A DNA stretch of 63,193 nt, taken from contig JAGORO010000005.1 of NCBI GenBank assembly GCA_018062785.1, positions 1 through 63,193 of the forward strand, read 5' to 3'. This document shows, in pieces, positions 53,885 to 62,164 of this stretch. Numbering within the stretch: the first letter of the stretch is position 1; each line of letters starts with the position of its first letter. Both the position numbers and the translations under genes were made by a program. This stretch comes from Candidatus Saccharimonadota bacterium (GTDB taxonomy: Bacteria; Patescibacteriota; Saccharimonadia; Saccharimonadales; UBA4665). Under the pieces are notes generated by a model. The model did no database searches, was not told the DNA's origin, and worked only from the letters and a program-made list of their open reading frames with translations.

Positions 53885-53916
53885 CCGCACGCCAGAGAGC
53901 GATAACTATAAGCATG

Positions 53917-53945
53917 TTGACAAAAGTTATATATTTTGCTATAAT
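53917..53945 (+). promoter_or_regulatory. Consensus promoter with extended -10
   Basis: TTGACA (53917-53922), 17-base spacer, TGCTATAAT with -10 at 53940-53945: near-perfect consensus. The -10 ends 6 nt before the ATG at 53952, so transcription would start at the start codon. Confidence 0.9.
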
Positions 53946-53951
53946 AAAGTT

Positions 53952-54206
53952 ATGACTAGCTCTACCGCAAAATCAGGCCCAGATAGACTTGTATCTGCGA
54001 GTACTGCTGTTGCCGAAACTGTTATTGGGCTTGCACAGCAAAACCCACTTACATTAGGCGTTGCTATCGGAACAGTACTAGAACAACAAAAGGGCGCTTT
54101 CACTTTGCCTAGTGGCGGTGAGCGTGATCGGATTATCGAAGACACAAATGCAAGACTGACTGGACTTTTGGCAATTTTAGGAGCATATCACCGAGGACAA
54201 CAGTAG
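53952..54206 (+). CDS. Small hypothetical protein from a leaderless consensus promoter
   Basis: 84 residues, with a moderately hydrophobic middle (GLAQQNPLTLGVAIGTVL) but no clear membrane helix. The last third (RDRIIEDTNARLTGLLAIL) is helical. No recognised motif. Its promoter is the strongest match to consensus in the window, so it is probably well expressed. It precedes ftsK by 33 nt. Confidence 0.65.
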   Translation: MTSSTAKSGPDRLVSASTAVAETVIGLAQQNPLTLGVAIGTVLEQQKGAFTLPSGGERDRIIEDTNARLTGLLAILGAYHRGQQ

Positions 54207-54239
54207 ACCATAAGCGTAAAATATCGTAAAATAAATACC

Positions 54240-56507
54240 ATGGCAAAAAAGAAAAAAACCAGAGCAAAGAAGAAGGTCGAAGCACCGGCTCCAGCGCCTT
54301 CACCAATGATTGGATACATCGTAGCGGTAGTGTTTGTGTTGCTCGGCGTATTTATGGTGCTCGGCGGGCTAAATACCGGAGGTTCGCTGCCGAAGGGGCT
54401 ATTTGGGGTGGCGGAATGGCTCTTTGGTTGGGCGGCTTGGTTCGTACCAGTCTCGCTCGTGTACTGGGGCGCATACAAATTCATCAGTGAGGATCACAAA
54501 TTGCCAATGGGGCGAGTAGTGAGCATGTATGCATTTCTTGCTATGGCATCGGCGTGTTTTTATGCAGTGTTTGCTCAGCGAAAGTATGCGGGAAGTGCCG
54601 AATTTATTGGCACCGAGGGCGGTCATGTCGGCAGTACGCTTGGCGATACTATACTGATGGCACTCGATAAAGTACCGGCGAGCTTGTTGTTTTTCGCGTT
54701 TGCACTGTTTGCGTTCTTTTTTGCCTTTGGTATATCGCCGAAAGTATTACTAAGACTAGGCGATATATTTAAGCGTAGTGACGCCGAGGAGCCCGAGGGT
54801 GAGCTGGGGTCGCTCAAGAAGGCCGTAACCGTCAACGAAGGGTTCAAGTTGAATGAGGGCGTGCCGGTCGTACGGCATAATGAAGCAGCCGCACCCTCTG
54901 TGCGCGAGCAGCCTAGGATGAGCAGCCTCAAAAACACCGCGCAAAAACTAACCAAGAATGAAAACCACGAGGCCCTCACCACAGCCAGTGATCCTGACTG
55001 GCAGCTGCCAAGCGTGGCGCTGCTTGACCAGCGGCAAGACAAAGCCGATGCGGGGAATATCGACCACAACGCACAGATTATTCGCGATACGTTCAACAAC
55101 TTCAATATTGCAGTCGATGTAGAAGGGGCGAATGTTGGCCCGCGAGTCACGCAGTATACACTCAAGCCGCCAACAGGGGTAAAGCTGACGAAAATTACTG
55201 CACTAGAAAATAACCTTGCGCTTGATTTGGCCGCTACCAGTATTCGTATGGAAGCGCCAATACCCGGTAAGCGAGCAGTGGGTATTGAAGTGCCAAATGT
55301 GAAGGGTGCGATGGTACGTCTGAGCCAGATATTTACCTCGCGCGAGTGGACAGATAGCAAGGGTGCGCTGACGTTTGCCATCGGTAAGGACATTGCTGGC
55401 AAGCCGGTGGTGGCCGACTTAGCGAAGATGCCGCACCTTTTGGTCGCTGGTCAGACTGGGTCCGGTAAGTCGGTGATGATTAATGATATTTTGACGAGCC
55501 TGTTATACCGAAATAGCCCAAATGAGCTCAAGCTTATTTTGGTCGACCCAAAGCAAGTGGAACTAACGCCGTATAACGATATTCCACATCTCCTGACGCC
55601 AGTTATCAACGAACCAGAGCGTTGTATCTCTGCGCTCAAGTGGGCAGTGGCGGAAATGGAGCGACGACTCCGTACGATGGCGGAAGTAGGCTAGCGTAAT
55701 ATCGAGGAGTACAACAACCTCAAAAAAGAAGAAGGCATGCCGTATGTTGTTATTATGATTGACGAGCTTTCTGACCTGATGATGATGGCGGCACGCGATG
55801 TCGAGGCGCTGATTGTGCGAATCGCCCAGAAGGCTCGAGCGGCCGGCATTCACCTTATCTTGGCAACCCAGCGACCAAGTGTCGATGTTATTACTGGGCT
55901 CATCAAGGCCAATGTACCGGGTCGTATTGCCTTTACGACGCAGAGCCAAGTAGACAGCCGAACTATCATCGACCAAGCTGGCTCCGAGAAGCTGCTGGGT
56001 CGTGGTGATATGCTTTTGCTAACAACCGATATGCCGAAGCCTCGACGTGTCCAAGCGGCATTTATTAGTGACGAAGAGACTAATAAGGTCAATGACTTCC
56101 TGCGCGAGCAGCGCGCTCCGGAATATAACGATGAAGTGGTGAGCCAGCCTGTGCAGATCGGCAGTAATGGGCGCGTGGTTTCCGAGGGGAGTGGCGGCAG
56201 CCACGATAGTGGCAGCGCCGACGACGAGCTATTTCATGATGCCGTACGAGTTGCTATTGAGAACCGCAAAATCAGTACGAGCTTACTGCAGCGCCGTTTG
56301 CGGATTGGTTATGGGCGCGCAGCTCGCGTGATCGAAGAAATGGAAGAGCAGGGTATTATTTCGGGGCAGGACGGCACCAAGCCACGTGAGGTTTTGGTGA
56401 GTAACATGGACCAGGTGTTTGGCGGTACCGTAGACTCAGGTGAGACAGATTTTGACGAAACTCCCTCCCCTCAGGAGGCAGATAAGGACGAGTACCTAGC
56501 GCGATAG
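54240..56507 (+). pseudogene. ftsK: DNA translocase FtsK, interrupted by an in-frame TAG
   Basis: Both halves are one frame: residues 1-484 end at TAG 55692-55694 and the frame resumes at once with RNIEEYNNLKKEEG. The N-terminal part has four membrane helices and a linker; Walker A (GQTGSGKS) is before the stop, while Walker B (IMIDELSDLMM), the QRPSVDVITGLIKAN segment and the gamma winged-helix domain (LLQRRLRIGYGRAARVIEEMEEQ) come after it. FtsK pumps DNA at the septum. No other frameshift is seen. TAAAAT at 54227-54232 ends 7 nt before the ATG. The stop could be a sequencing error, a recent mutation or a readthrough site; the downstream ATG 55737 has GAAGAAGG upstream. Confidence 0.85.
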
Positions 56508-56649
56508 GAGCGACAGAATCGTATCTGATATGTGCGCACTTTGTATAAAAAATGTGTACGATTTTGGAGATAGCATAACTATTTAATGTAGCAATACAAA
56601 CAACAATGATAATTTGAATAACAGATTAGGATAGCAAATTTTACTACAC

Positions 56650-56845
56650 TAAGAGCTTGCCTTTTTGAAAGCTCAGGGCTACCATGGAGTTAAAACAAAC
56701 AGCCGAAATGGGGGAAGAATGGCGACAAAGTTTGTTACATTGAGAGACTGTGGCGAGCATCGCCTTCTACCCTCACTAGGCGTTCAGCCAAACACTCGGA
56801 ACAACGCATATTCAGCTCCTGTCCAACGCGACAGGAGTTTTTTGA
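56650..56845 (+). ncRNA. Candidate structured RNA with intrinsic terminator, upstream of the RNB gene
   Basis: Between ftsK and the RNB-domain gene there is no good ORF, but strong pairing: GGGGAAGAA-T-GGCGA (56711-56725) pairs with TCGCCTTCTACCCTC (56760-56774), GAGCTT/AAGCTC pair near 56652-56673, and GCGTT/AACGC near 56780-56807. A classic terminator follows (CTCCTGTC/GACAGGAG plus six T, 56816-56843). The terminator ends 14 nt before the RNB start codon. It is either a free small RNA or an attenuator/riboswitch-like leader. I recognise no known class (not tmRNA, SRP RNA or RNase P). TACACT at 56645-56650 might be its promoter. Confidence 0.6.
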
Positions 56846-56857
56846 TTGGAGTCAATC

Positions 56858-57838
56858 ATGCCTGAGGTGCGCAAGATTTTTACTGCGGACTGTTCTGGTC
56901 CGAAGGAGATTGATGACGGCATATTCGTGGAACGGCTTGATGAGAATGGCGAGCTGTATAAAGTCGGTGTCTGTGTCGCCGACACATCGAGGTTATATTT
57001 GAACCAAGATATAAAGGCGGATGCGTTCGCCAGAACGACGGCAAGATACTGGGATTTGCCAAACGGCGAGCGTGGCTACGACCCAATGATAGATAGTGGC
57101 CAGATTGCCAAAACAGAGCTACTCGAGGGCACGAGAAGGAGTGTTTTGATTATAAGTTTTTTGGTTGGTGATACTCGTGCACCGAGCGATGTAGATATCT
57201 CGTTTGGCAATGTTGAAATACACAGAAATCTCACCTATAAGGAGCTTGCTAATCAGGCTGTGTACGGACGACTCAAACGGGTAAATCGGGCAAGCGAATG
57301 CATACGACAGCACCTCAAATATGTAGCGTATGGTGACCATGAGGGCACAAAGCCGCAATGGTCCGAAGGCGGAGCCGCGGTGAGTCTGAGTAGCCGAGCT
57401 TGGAAGGTTGGCTCCAAGATGAATGAATCATTCATGGTAGCTGCAAATCATCTTGTGGGTAGGGAATTGGCTGCGGATGGTAGGCCGGCGATCTACAGAG
57501 TACACGATCCGAGCGATGAGCAGTTTCGAGAACTGCTTTCGGCAAGCGCAGCAAGATTTAGCCGCCAGCCCGGCATACATTCGAGCTTGAATCTTGACCC
57601 GTACTGCAGGGTGACGTCACCGTTACGTCGCCTCGACGATTTTGTGATGAATTATCAACTCAGGCGGCGTTTTCTGGGTGAACAGCCTACCCAACAGGAC
57701 GAAAAAGAAGTTGCTTTTGCTATCCGTAGGCTCAATCAGGAACTCGTAGCTGCTGCACCTAAGGAGGCGGGTAAATTCAGCATCAAAGATTTGCTCGGCA
57801 GTGCAGCCACACAAAAAGGCCTACGGGTGATTGCCTAA
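56858..57838 (+). CDS. RNB-domain (RNase II/R-like) protein without S1 or cold-shock domains
   Basis: 326 residues from ATG 56858 with TTGGAG before it; an upstream TTG at 56846 is unlikely. The RNB catalytic motif reads DCSGPKEIDDGI (Asp, Glu, Asp, Asp; RNase II has Asp at the second position), and PYCRVTSPLRRLDDFVMNY is the second signature. Only the catalytic domain is present; the usual cold-shock and S1 domains are missing. It may degrade RNA 3'-5' or act on short substrates. Preceded by a structured RNA ending in a terminator, which suggests attenuation control. Confidence 0.85.
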   Translation: MPEVRKIFTADCSGPKEIDDGIFVERLDENGELYKVGVCVADTSRLYLNQDIKADAFARTTARYWDLPNGERGYDPMIDSGQIAKTELLEGTRRSVLIISFLVGDTRAPSDVDISFGNVEIHRNLTYKELANQAVYGRLKRVNRASECIRQHLKYVAYGDHEGTKPQWSEGGAAVSLSSRAWKVGSKMNESFMVAANHLVGRELAADGRPAIYRVHDPSDEQFRELLSASAARFSRQPGIHSSLNLDPYCRVTSPLRRLDDFVMNYQLRRRFLGEQPTQQDEKEVAFAIRRLNQELVAAAPKEAGKFSIKDLLGSAATQKGLRVIA

Positions 57839-57842
57839 GCGC

Positions 57843-57871
57843 TTGACCAACAGGGGTGTTTGCGGTATATT
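57843..57871 (+). promoter_or_regulatory. rpsF operon promoter
   Basis: TTGACC (57843-57848), 17-base spacer, TATATT (57866-57871). Leader to rpsF about 60 nt, with AAAGGAG as ribosome site. Confidence 0.8.
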
Positions 57872-57937
57872 ACATAGCACTACTAACTCAGCTTGTGTCT
57901 TTTGGAGTGCAGGCTATAACCAAAGGAGTATCCTCGT

Positions 57938-58312
57938 ATGAACCAATACGAAATTGCGATTTTGTTTGATCCAGGTCTCGAGGTAGATATGGACAAAGCG
58001 ACCTCGAAGGTCGAAAAGATCTTTACCGACAATGGCGGCACCATTACCAACACCGATAACTGGGGCAAGAAAAAGCTTGCATACAGCATCAACAAGCACG
58101 ACAGTGCTATCTACGTATTCTATGCGGTAGAGGTACCGGGTGTGAATGTTCGTAAGATCGAAAGTATTTTGAACATTACCGACGAAGTGATTCGTTTTCT
58201 AATTGTTCGTCCTGACCTTAAGAAGATTGCTAGGGCCGAGGCTGCAAAGGCTGTTAAGGCCGAGCAGGCCGCAAAGCGTTCTGAACGCGACGACAAGGAA
58301 GAGGAGGAATAA
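57938..58312 (+). CDS. rpsF: Ribosomal protein S6
   Basis: 124 residues with an acidic tail. Binds S18 and the central domain of 16S rRNA. Family pattern: MNQYEIAILFDPGLE, WGKKKLAYSINKHDSAIYVFY and ILNITDEVIRFLIVR. Strong ribosome site. Usually rpsF-ssb-rpsR; here rpsR follows directly and ssb is displaced by ~370 nt. Confidence 0.97.
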   Translation: MNQYEIAILFDPGLEVDMDKATSKVEKIFTDNGGTITNTDNWGKKKLAYSINKHDSAIYVFYAVEVPGVNVRKIESILNITDEVIRFLIVRPDLKKIARAEAAKAVKAEQAAKRSERDDKEEEE

Positions 58313-58316
58313 CCTT

Positions 58317-58520
58317 ATGGCAAAGATTTTTAAGCACAAGACAGAAGTGCCGTATTTTGACTACAAAGACTTTAAGAACTTACAGCGATACGTCGACCAA
58401 TACGGCCGCATCGAGACTCGCAAGAAGACTGGCCTCACCGAAAGCCAGCAGCGCCACCTAAGTGTTGCGATCAAGCGGGCACGGCATTTGGCTATGCTAC
58501 CTTTTGTTGCCAAGGCGTAG
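58317..58520 (+). CDS. rpsR: Ribosomal protein S18
   Basis: 67 residues from ATG 58317 with GAGGAGG ribosome site overlapping the rpsF end. VPYFDYKDFKNLQRYVDQYGRI and RHLSVAIKRARHLAMLPF are the S18 signature. Heterodimer partner of S6. No zinc-binding CxxC in this copy (N terminus is MAKIFKHKTEV). Confidence 0.96.
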   Translation: MAKIFKHKTEVPYFDYKDFKNLQRYVDQYGRIETRKKTGLTESQQRHLSVAIKRARHLAMLPFVAKA

Positions 58521-58525
58521 GTAGC

Positions 58526-58645
58526 GGCTTGCTTGAAACGCGTTTTGCTCGTTTTTTGCTCCAGTTCGCACTCGCCGTACGTTCCTGCACGGCTCGTTTA
58601 CGGGCTTCATGAGGAAAACGAGCAGCCCATCACTTCAAACAAGCC
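58526..58645. repeat. 120-nt imperfect palindromic element after rpsR
   Basis: Terminal inverted repeats GGCTTGCTTGAA (58526-58537) and TTCAAACAAGCC (58634-58645) match at 11 of 12 positions. Inside, GCTCGTTTT pairs with AAAACGAGC and GCCGT with ACGGC, so the whole piece can fold into one long stem. It begins 5 nt after rpsR. It may be a large terminator or a MITE-like element; no second copy was spotted in the window. Confidence 0.55.
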
Positions 58646-58892
58646 TTTAACACATGCATAGGCTCAAGGAATATAAATATCTTCGGAATGAATCTGAAGA
58701 CATTTTTGATTGTCTGATGGTAAGAGCTTCATCCTAGAAGAGATTGTGGCTTCGAGGAAATACCAATCTTTGCAGAAGCTACTGTCTAAAATGCTGCATT
58801 GTAAGTAATACGCTTGACGTACGGCACGATGTGCGCGTAGTGTGAGAGTACAAACTAATCAAGGACATAGTTCCTACAAGGAGGTAGCCATC
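58646..58892. other. Gene-free leader region before ssb with small stem-loops
   Basis: No ORF with coding character. Three short stems are visible: TCTTC/GAAGA near 58680-58701, AGACA/TGTCT near 58702-58720 and AGATTG/CAATCT near 58740-58768. TTGACG near 58813 and TAGTGT about 18 bases later form a plausible ssb promoter, so most of the stem-loops are outside the predicted ssb transcript. Confidence 0.45.
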
Positions 58893-59366
58893 ATGGCACG
58901 ATCTTTCAACCAAGTAGTATTAATGGGTAACCTCACTCGAGACCCCGAACTTCGCCAAACACCAAACGGGCAGAACGTCTGTAGCTTTAGCCTAGCCCTG
59001 AACCGCTCGTACAAGAGTGCAGACGGAAATTGGCAAGAGGCAACAGACTATATCGATATAGTCGCTTGGGGGCCGCTCGGTGAGCGCGTCGCACAGTATC
59101 TTAGTAAGGGCCGACCATGTTTGGTCAATGGACGTCTGCAGTCTCGGAGCTGGGAGCAAGAGGGGCAGAAACGAAGTAAAGTAGAAGTAGTGGCACAGGA
59201 TGTGACATTCCTTGGCGGTGGCCAGAATAACGAAGGTGGAAGCTATCAAGGTGGTGGTACCTCGTCATCTGGCGGTACCGCGAAACCAGCAGCAAAGAAG
59301 ACCGATGATGTTGTTATCGAAGATATTGGTGACGAACCTATTAACCTAGATGATATTCCTTTCTAA
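58893..59366 (+). CDS. ssb: Single-stranded DNA-binding protein
   Basis: 157 residues from ATG 58893 with AAGGAGG ribosome site; an upstream start is unlikely. OB fold in the first ~110 residues (NQVVLMGNLTRDPELRQTPNG, WGPLGERVAQYLSKG), a Gly/Ser-rich linker and the acidic tip INLDDIPF that recruits repair and replication proteins. Tetrameric DNA coat at the fork. Confidence 0.97.
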   Translation: MARSFNQVVLMGNLTRDPELRQTPNGQNVCSFSLALNRSYKSADGNWQEATDYIDIVAWGPLGERVAQYLSKGRPCLVNGRLQSRSWEQEGQKRSKVEVVAQDVTFLGGGQNNEGGSYQGGGTSSSGGTAKPAAKKTDDVVIEDIGDEPINLDDIPF

Positions 59367-59389
59367 GATCGGACGAAAGGACTAAGGGT

Positions 59390-59584
59390 ATGAATATTGA
59401 GAGATTCCGCACTATGGATGCAGAAGAGCTAGTAGAGGCTGCTCAGCTTCATGTGTGCTTGGGGGTGGCAAAGGCGGCTCTGTGGGCGGTCGAGGGAGTT
59501 ACGTTGGTCACAAGTGCGAAGGAGTCGATATGGGATTCTGGCAAAGCCTACAACGTAACGACAACCTCAGAGGCGGTACTATAG
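59390..59584 (+). CDS. Small hypothetical protein (64 residues)
   Basis: Helical N terminus (ERFRTMDAEELVEAAQLH), moderately hydrophobic middle with one Cys, no membrane helix. GGACGAAAGGAC gives a weak ribosome site. Lies between ssb and a second small gene whose TTG start directly follows its TAG, so the two are likely coupled. Confidence 0.55.
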   Translation: MNIERFRTMDAEELVEAAQLHVCLGVAKAALWAVEGVTLVTSAKESIWDSGKAYNVTTTSEAVL

Positions 59585-59902
59585 TTGTCGGCGTCTAGTA
59601 AGCTTGCGACACTCACGAGGCAGATCAAGATTCATCTTCGTGCAATCGAAGAAAAAGATATAGCAAAAGCCGAAAAAAAGGCGGTCGCGGAGATCAAAAA
59701 GGCCCTTCGTGTGCTTGCGCTAGACATACGAGATTATGAGTATGCGGAGACTCGAGCCGTGCAAACAAAATGGGCTAAAATCGCTCGCAACAACCTGACG
59801 GCACTGGAGCAAAATGTCTTGTTATTGGGCGACCAGCTCGGTCCTACGGACATTGCGGAGCTATCAGCGCATATCGATCTGTTAAAATCTACTATAGAGT
59901 AA
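59585..59902 (+). CDS. Small helical hypothetical protein (105 residues)
   Basis: From TTG 59585, directly after the previous gene's stop. Strongly helical, Lys/Glu-rich coiled-coil-like (AIEEKDIAKAEKKAVAEIKKALRVL). No known family. Co-translation with the previous gene is likely; downstream is efp. Confidence 0.6.
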   Translation: MSASSKLATLTRQIKIHLRAIEEKDIAKAEKKAVAEIKKALRVLALDIRDYEYAETRAVQTKWAKIARNNLTALEQNVLLLGDQLGPTDIAELSAHIDLLKSTIE

Positions 59903-59921
59903 GGAACAATCAAGGAGTACT

Positions 59922-60491
59922 ATGGCGAACCTGAGTATAACCAATCTTAAAAAAGGCACACTTTTTCAGCTCGACGGCGTACCATATCGTGTCGTAGACT
60001 ACAACCAAAAGGTTATGGGACGTGGTGGCTCAATTGTGAACGTTCGCATCAAAAGTGTGCTAGACGGTAAAGTGTTAGAAAAGACCTTTAAGGGTAACGA
60101 AACACTCCAGACGGCAGACGTCAGCACTCAAAGCGTGCAATACCTATACAACGATAGCACGACCTTTTATTTCATGAACCAAGAGACATTCCATCAGTTT
60201 GAGGTTTCGGCCGAGCTCGTCGGTGATGGTGCAGGATATATTAAGGAAGGCGATGTGGTTGGACTACAGTTCTTTAACGAGCTTCCTATTACTGTTGAGC
60301 TGCCCAAAAATGTTCCTCTCGAGGTTACGTACACCGAGAATGCTGTTAAAGGCGATACGAGCAGCGCGATTACCAAGGATGCAACACTCGAAACAGGTAT
60401 TGTTATTAAGGTTCCGGCGTTCATTAAGACGGGTGATGTCATAAGTGTAGATACCGCGACTGGCGCCTACCGCGAGCGTGTGAAGGAGTAG
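59922..60491 (+). CDS. efp: Elongation factor P
   Basis: 189 residues, normal length. Relieves ribosome stalling at polyproline. Starts MANLSITNLKKGTLFQLDG; the tip of the first domain has GRGGSIVNVR, with Arg at position 34 where many EF-P have the modified Lys. Arg at this place is typical of rhamnosylated EF-P in some bacteria; no earP gene is in the window. AAGGAG ribosome site. Genes with many prolines, such as the DHH-like gene at 41982, could need it. Confidence 0.96.
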   Translation: MANLSITNLKKGTLFQLDGVPYRVVDYNQKVMGRGGSIVNVRIKSVLDGKVLEKTFKGNETLQTADVSTQSVQYLYNDSTTFYFMNQETFHQFEVSAELVGDGAGYIKEGDVVGLQFFNELPITVELPKNVPLEVTYTENAVKGDTSSAITKDATLETGIVIKVPAFIKTGDVISVDTATGAYRERVKE

Positions 60492-60494
60492 CGT

Positions 60495-60722
60495 ATGGAA
60501 AACCCAGAAATTCAAAATATCCCGACAGGCTACATTGGTGAAAAGGCGAATGACAGAATCCAGTGTTTGGCCATGGAGCTGGAGATATCACGCGAAGAGT
60601 TAGTTGGGCGCGCTCTCGGGGTTGGCCTGACCATACTTGAAACTACAACAGATATTGAAAACGCAAGAGTATGGGTGTGGGACGGTAGCCTTAACGGTCG
60701 TAGGATTGAGCTGCCGGAATAA
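60495..60722 (+). CDS. Small hypothetical protein (75 residues)
   Basis: Four nt after efp, probably in one transcript. ANDRIQCLAMELEISREELVGRALGVGLTIL is a helix-turn-helix-like amphipathic region of the ribbon-helix-helix kind, which would suggest a small DNA- or RNA-binding protein; the end is acidic. Not recognised. Confidence 0.55.
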   Translation: MENPEIQNIPTGYIGEKANDRIQCLAMELEISREELVGRALGVGLTILETTTDIENARVWVWDGSLNGRRIELPE

Positions 60723-60725
60723 AAT

Positions 60726-60779
60726 ATGAATAACATCGCTATTGATCTCGATAAGACATATGGAGAAGAGCAATTTTGA
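60726..60779 (+). CDS. 17-codon upstream ORF coupled to tlyA
   Basis: ATG at 60726, TGA at 60777-60779, which overlaps the tlyA TTG as TTGA. The peptide (MNNIAIDLDKTYGEEQF) has 17 residues. It contains GGAGAAGAG near its end, which acts as the ribosome site of tlyA. It may be a translation-coupling leader, or a remnant of a gene end. Confidence 0.45.
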   Translation: MNNIAIDLDKTYGEEQF

Positions 60780-61495
60780 AGCAGCGGCTTGATGCAGTTT
60801 TGGTTGCTAAAGGCATGGTGGTTTCACGGAGTCAGGGCGAGAGCTTTGTGCGTATGGGCAAAGTGCTCATAAATGGCAAAGTGGCTAATAAGCCAGGTGC
60901 ACTAGTCGCCGAAACAGACAAAATAGTCATAACCGAGGATGAGCGATATGTCAGCCGAGCGGGGCACAAGCTGGCAAGTGTTGCGAAGGCACTCAAACTG
61001 GACTTTGCGAACAAAACAGTCCTTGACGTGGGCAGTAGTACGGGTGGATTTACAGATTTTGCTCTGCAGCATGGGGCACGCAAGGTTATTGCGGTCGATG
61101 TCGGCACTGACCAGCTGCATCCGAGTTTACGGGGCAACCACAAGATAGAGCTCCACGAAAAAACAGACATTCGGGAGTTCAAAACAACCGAGACTATACA
61201 TATCGTAGTTGCGGACGTAAGCTTTATAAGCCTGCGAGAAATTTTGCCGTCGGTAAGCAAGCTCGTTACACCCAAAACGCAGCTGGCGATCATGGTCAAG
61301 CCGCAGTTTGAGGCAAAGCACTCAAATGTGAAGCACCATGGGGTTATCAAAAACGATCGCATGCGCCGCGACATACTCAAAGACTTCGAGCTGTGGGCAA
61401 AGCAGTTTTTTGTCATTCGCGACAAAGTAGATTCTGACGTGGCAGGCAGCAAAGGCAATCGCGAGCGGTTTTACTTGCTGACGCCGAGCAAATAA
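60776..61495 (+). CDS. tlyA: TlyA-family 16S/23S rRNA 2'-O-methyltransferase
   Basis: 239 residues from TTG 60776. S4 RNA-binding domain (QRLDAVLVAKGMVVSRSQG, residues 1-60) plus an FtsJ-like methyltransferase domain with VLDVGSSTGGFTDFALQHGA and VVADVSFISLREILP (catalytic region). Modifies ribosomal RNA; tlyA is also called hemolysin A. A short coupled ORF overlaps its start. Confidence 0.93.
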   Translation: MKQRLDAVLVAKGMVVSRSQGESFVRMGKVLINGKVANKPGALVAETDKIVITEDERYVSRAGHKLASVAKALKLDFANKTVLDVGSSTGGFTDFALQHGARKVIAVDVGTDQLHPSLRGNHKIELHEKTDIREFKTTETIHIVVADVSFISLREILPSVSKLVTPKTQLAIMVKPQFEAKHSNVKHHGVIKNDRMRRDILKDFELWAKQFFVIRDKVDSDVAGSKGNRERFYLLTPSK

Positions 61496-61513
61496 ATGGC
61501 ATGAAATAGAGAA

Positions 61514-62164
61514 TTATTCGATGTAATTTGCGAGCGAAGAAGGATCGCGAATAGTGATATGCGACTGCTCGTGGGACAAGATGCCTTTGCGGTCTAGGTC
61601 GCTTAGGGTGCGGCTGGTTGTCTCGCGAGTTGCGCTGATGGAACTAGCAATGTCTTGATGGCGTAGTGGAATGTCGATCCGGAGCCCCTTGGGTGTTTTG
61701 TGTCCGAAGCGCTTGCCGGTCGTGAGTAAAAATGATGCTAATCGTTCGCGAACGGTACGATACTCTAGGGTAAGCACGCGCTCACTATGCTGAGCGTACA
61801 TATCAGTTACCATGTCGAGGACGGGCAGGGCAAGTAGCGGATTGTCGTGTATAAATTTGCTGAATACTTCGTGCGGGACGACATAGGCAACAACAGGGGT
61901 CATGGCGGCGTACATAACCTGGCGGTTCGAGCCAGTTATCGCCTTGGTGATGCCCATAATCTCGCCCTTTTTGCGGATAATGAGCAGGTTCTCATCGCCA
62001 TATTTGGTGATGTCATAGGACTTTACGAGGCCCTCGGCGATAAAAAAAACGCCCGGAACGGGCTCGTAGGGGCGAATAACAAACTCACCTTTTTCGTACG
62101 TGCGGCGAGTACCGGTTTGGAAAAAATCGGCCAACTGTTGGTGTTGCTCCTCGTTCGCCAGCAT
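61514..62164 (-). CDS. Crp/Fnr-family transcriptional regulator
   Basis: 216 residues from ATG 62164; AATACT on the minus strand (62176 to 62171) ends 6 nt before it, so a longer start would be in the promoter. N-terminal cyclic-nucleotide-binding-like beta-roll (PGVFFIAEGLVKSY), dimer helix, and HTH (IPLRHQDIASSISATRETTSRTLSDLDRKG). No Fnr-type Cys cluster, so not an oxygen sensor of that kind. Ligand unknown. Confidence 0.88.
   Translation of the reverse strand: MLANEEQHQQLADFFQTGTRRTYEKGEFVIRPYEPVPGVFFIAEGLVKSYDITKYGDENLLIIRKKGEIMGITKAITGSNRQVMYAAMTPVVAYVVPHEVFSKFIHDNPLLALPVLDMVTDMYAQHSERVLTLEYRTVRERLASFLLTTGKRFGHKTPKGLRIDIPLRHQDIASSISATRETTSRTLSDLDRKGILSHEQSHITIRDPSSLANYIE

Noticed and set aside
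55692-55694. Genome-wide UAG recoding to explain the ftsK stop
   Set aside because: UAG ends several intact genes here (for example at 1543-1545, argS and the AbrB-Doc toxin), so it is read as stop.
56650-56845. tmRNA, SRP RNA or RNase P for the folded region before the RNB gene
   Set aside because: None of their conserved core sequences is present; left as unknown.
58640-58892. tRNA or known small RNA before ssb
   Set aside because: No T-loop GTTC-type box or cloverleaf; only short stems are seen.
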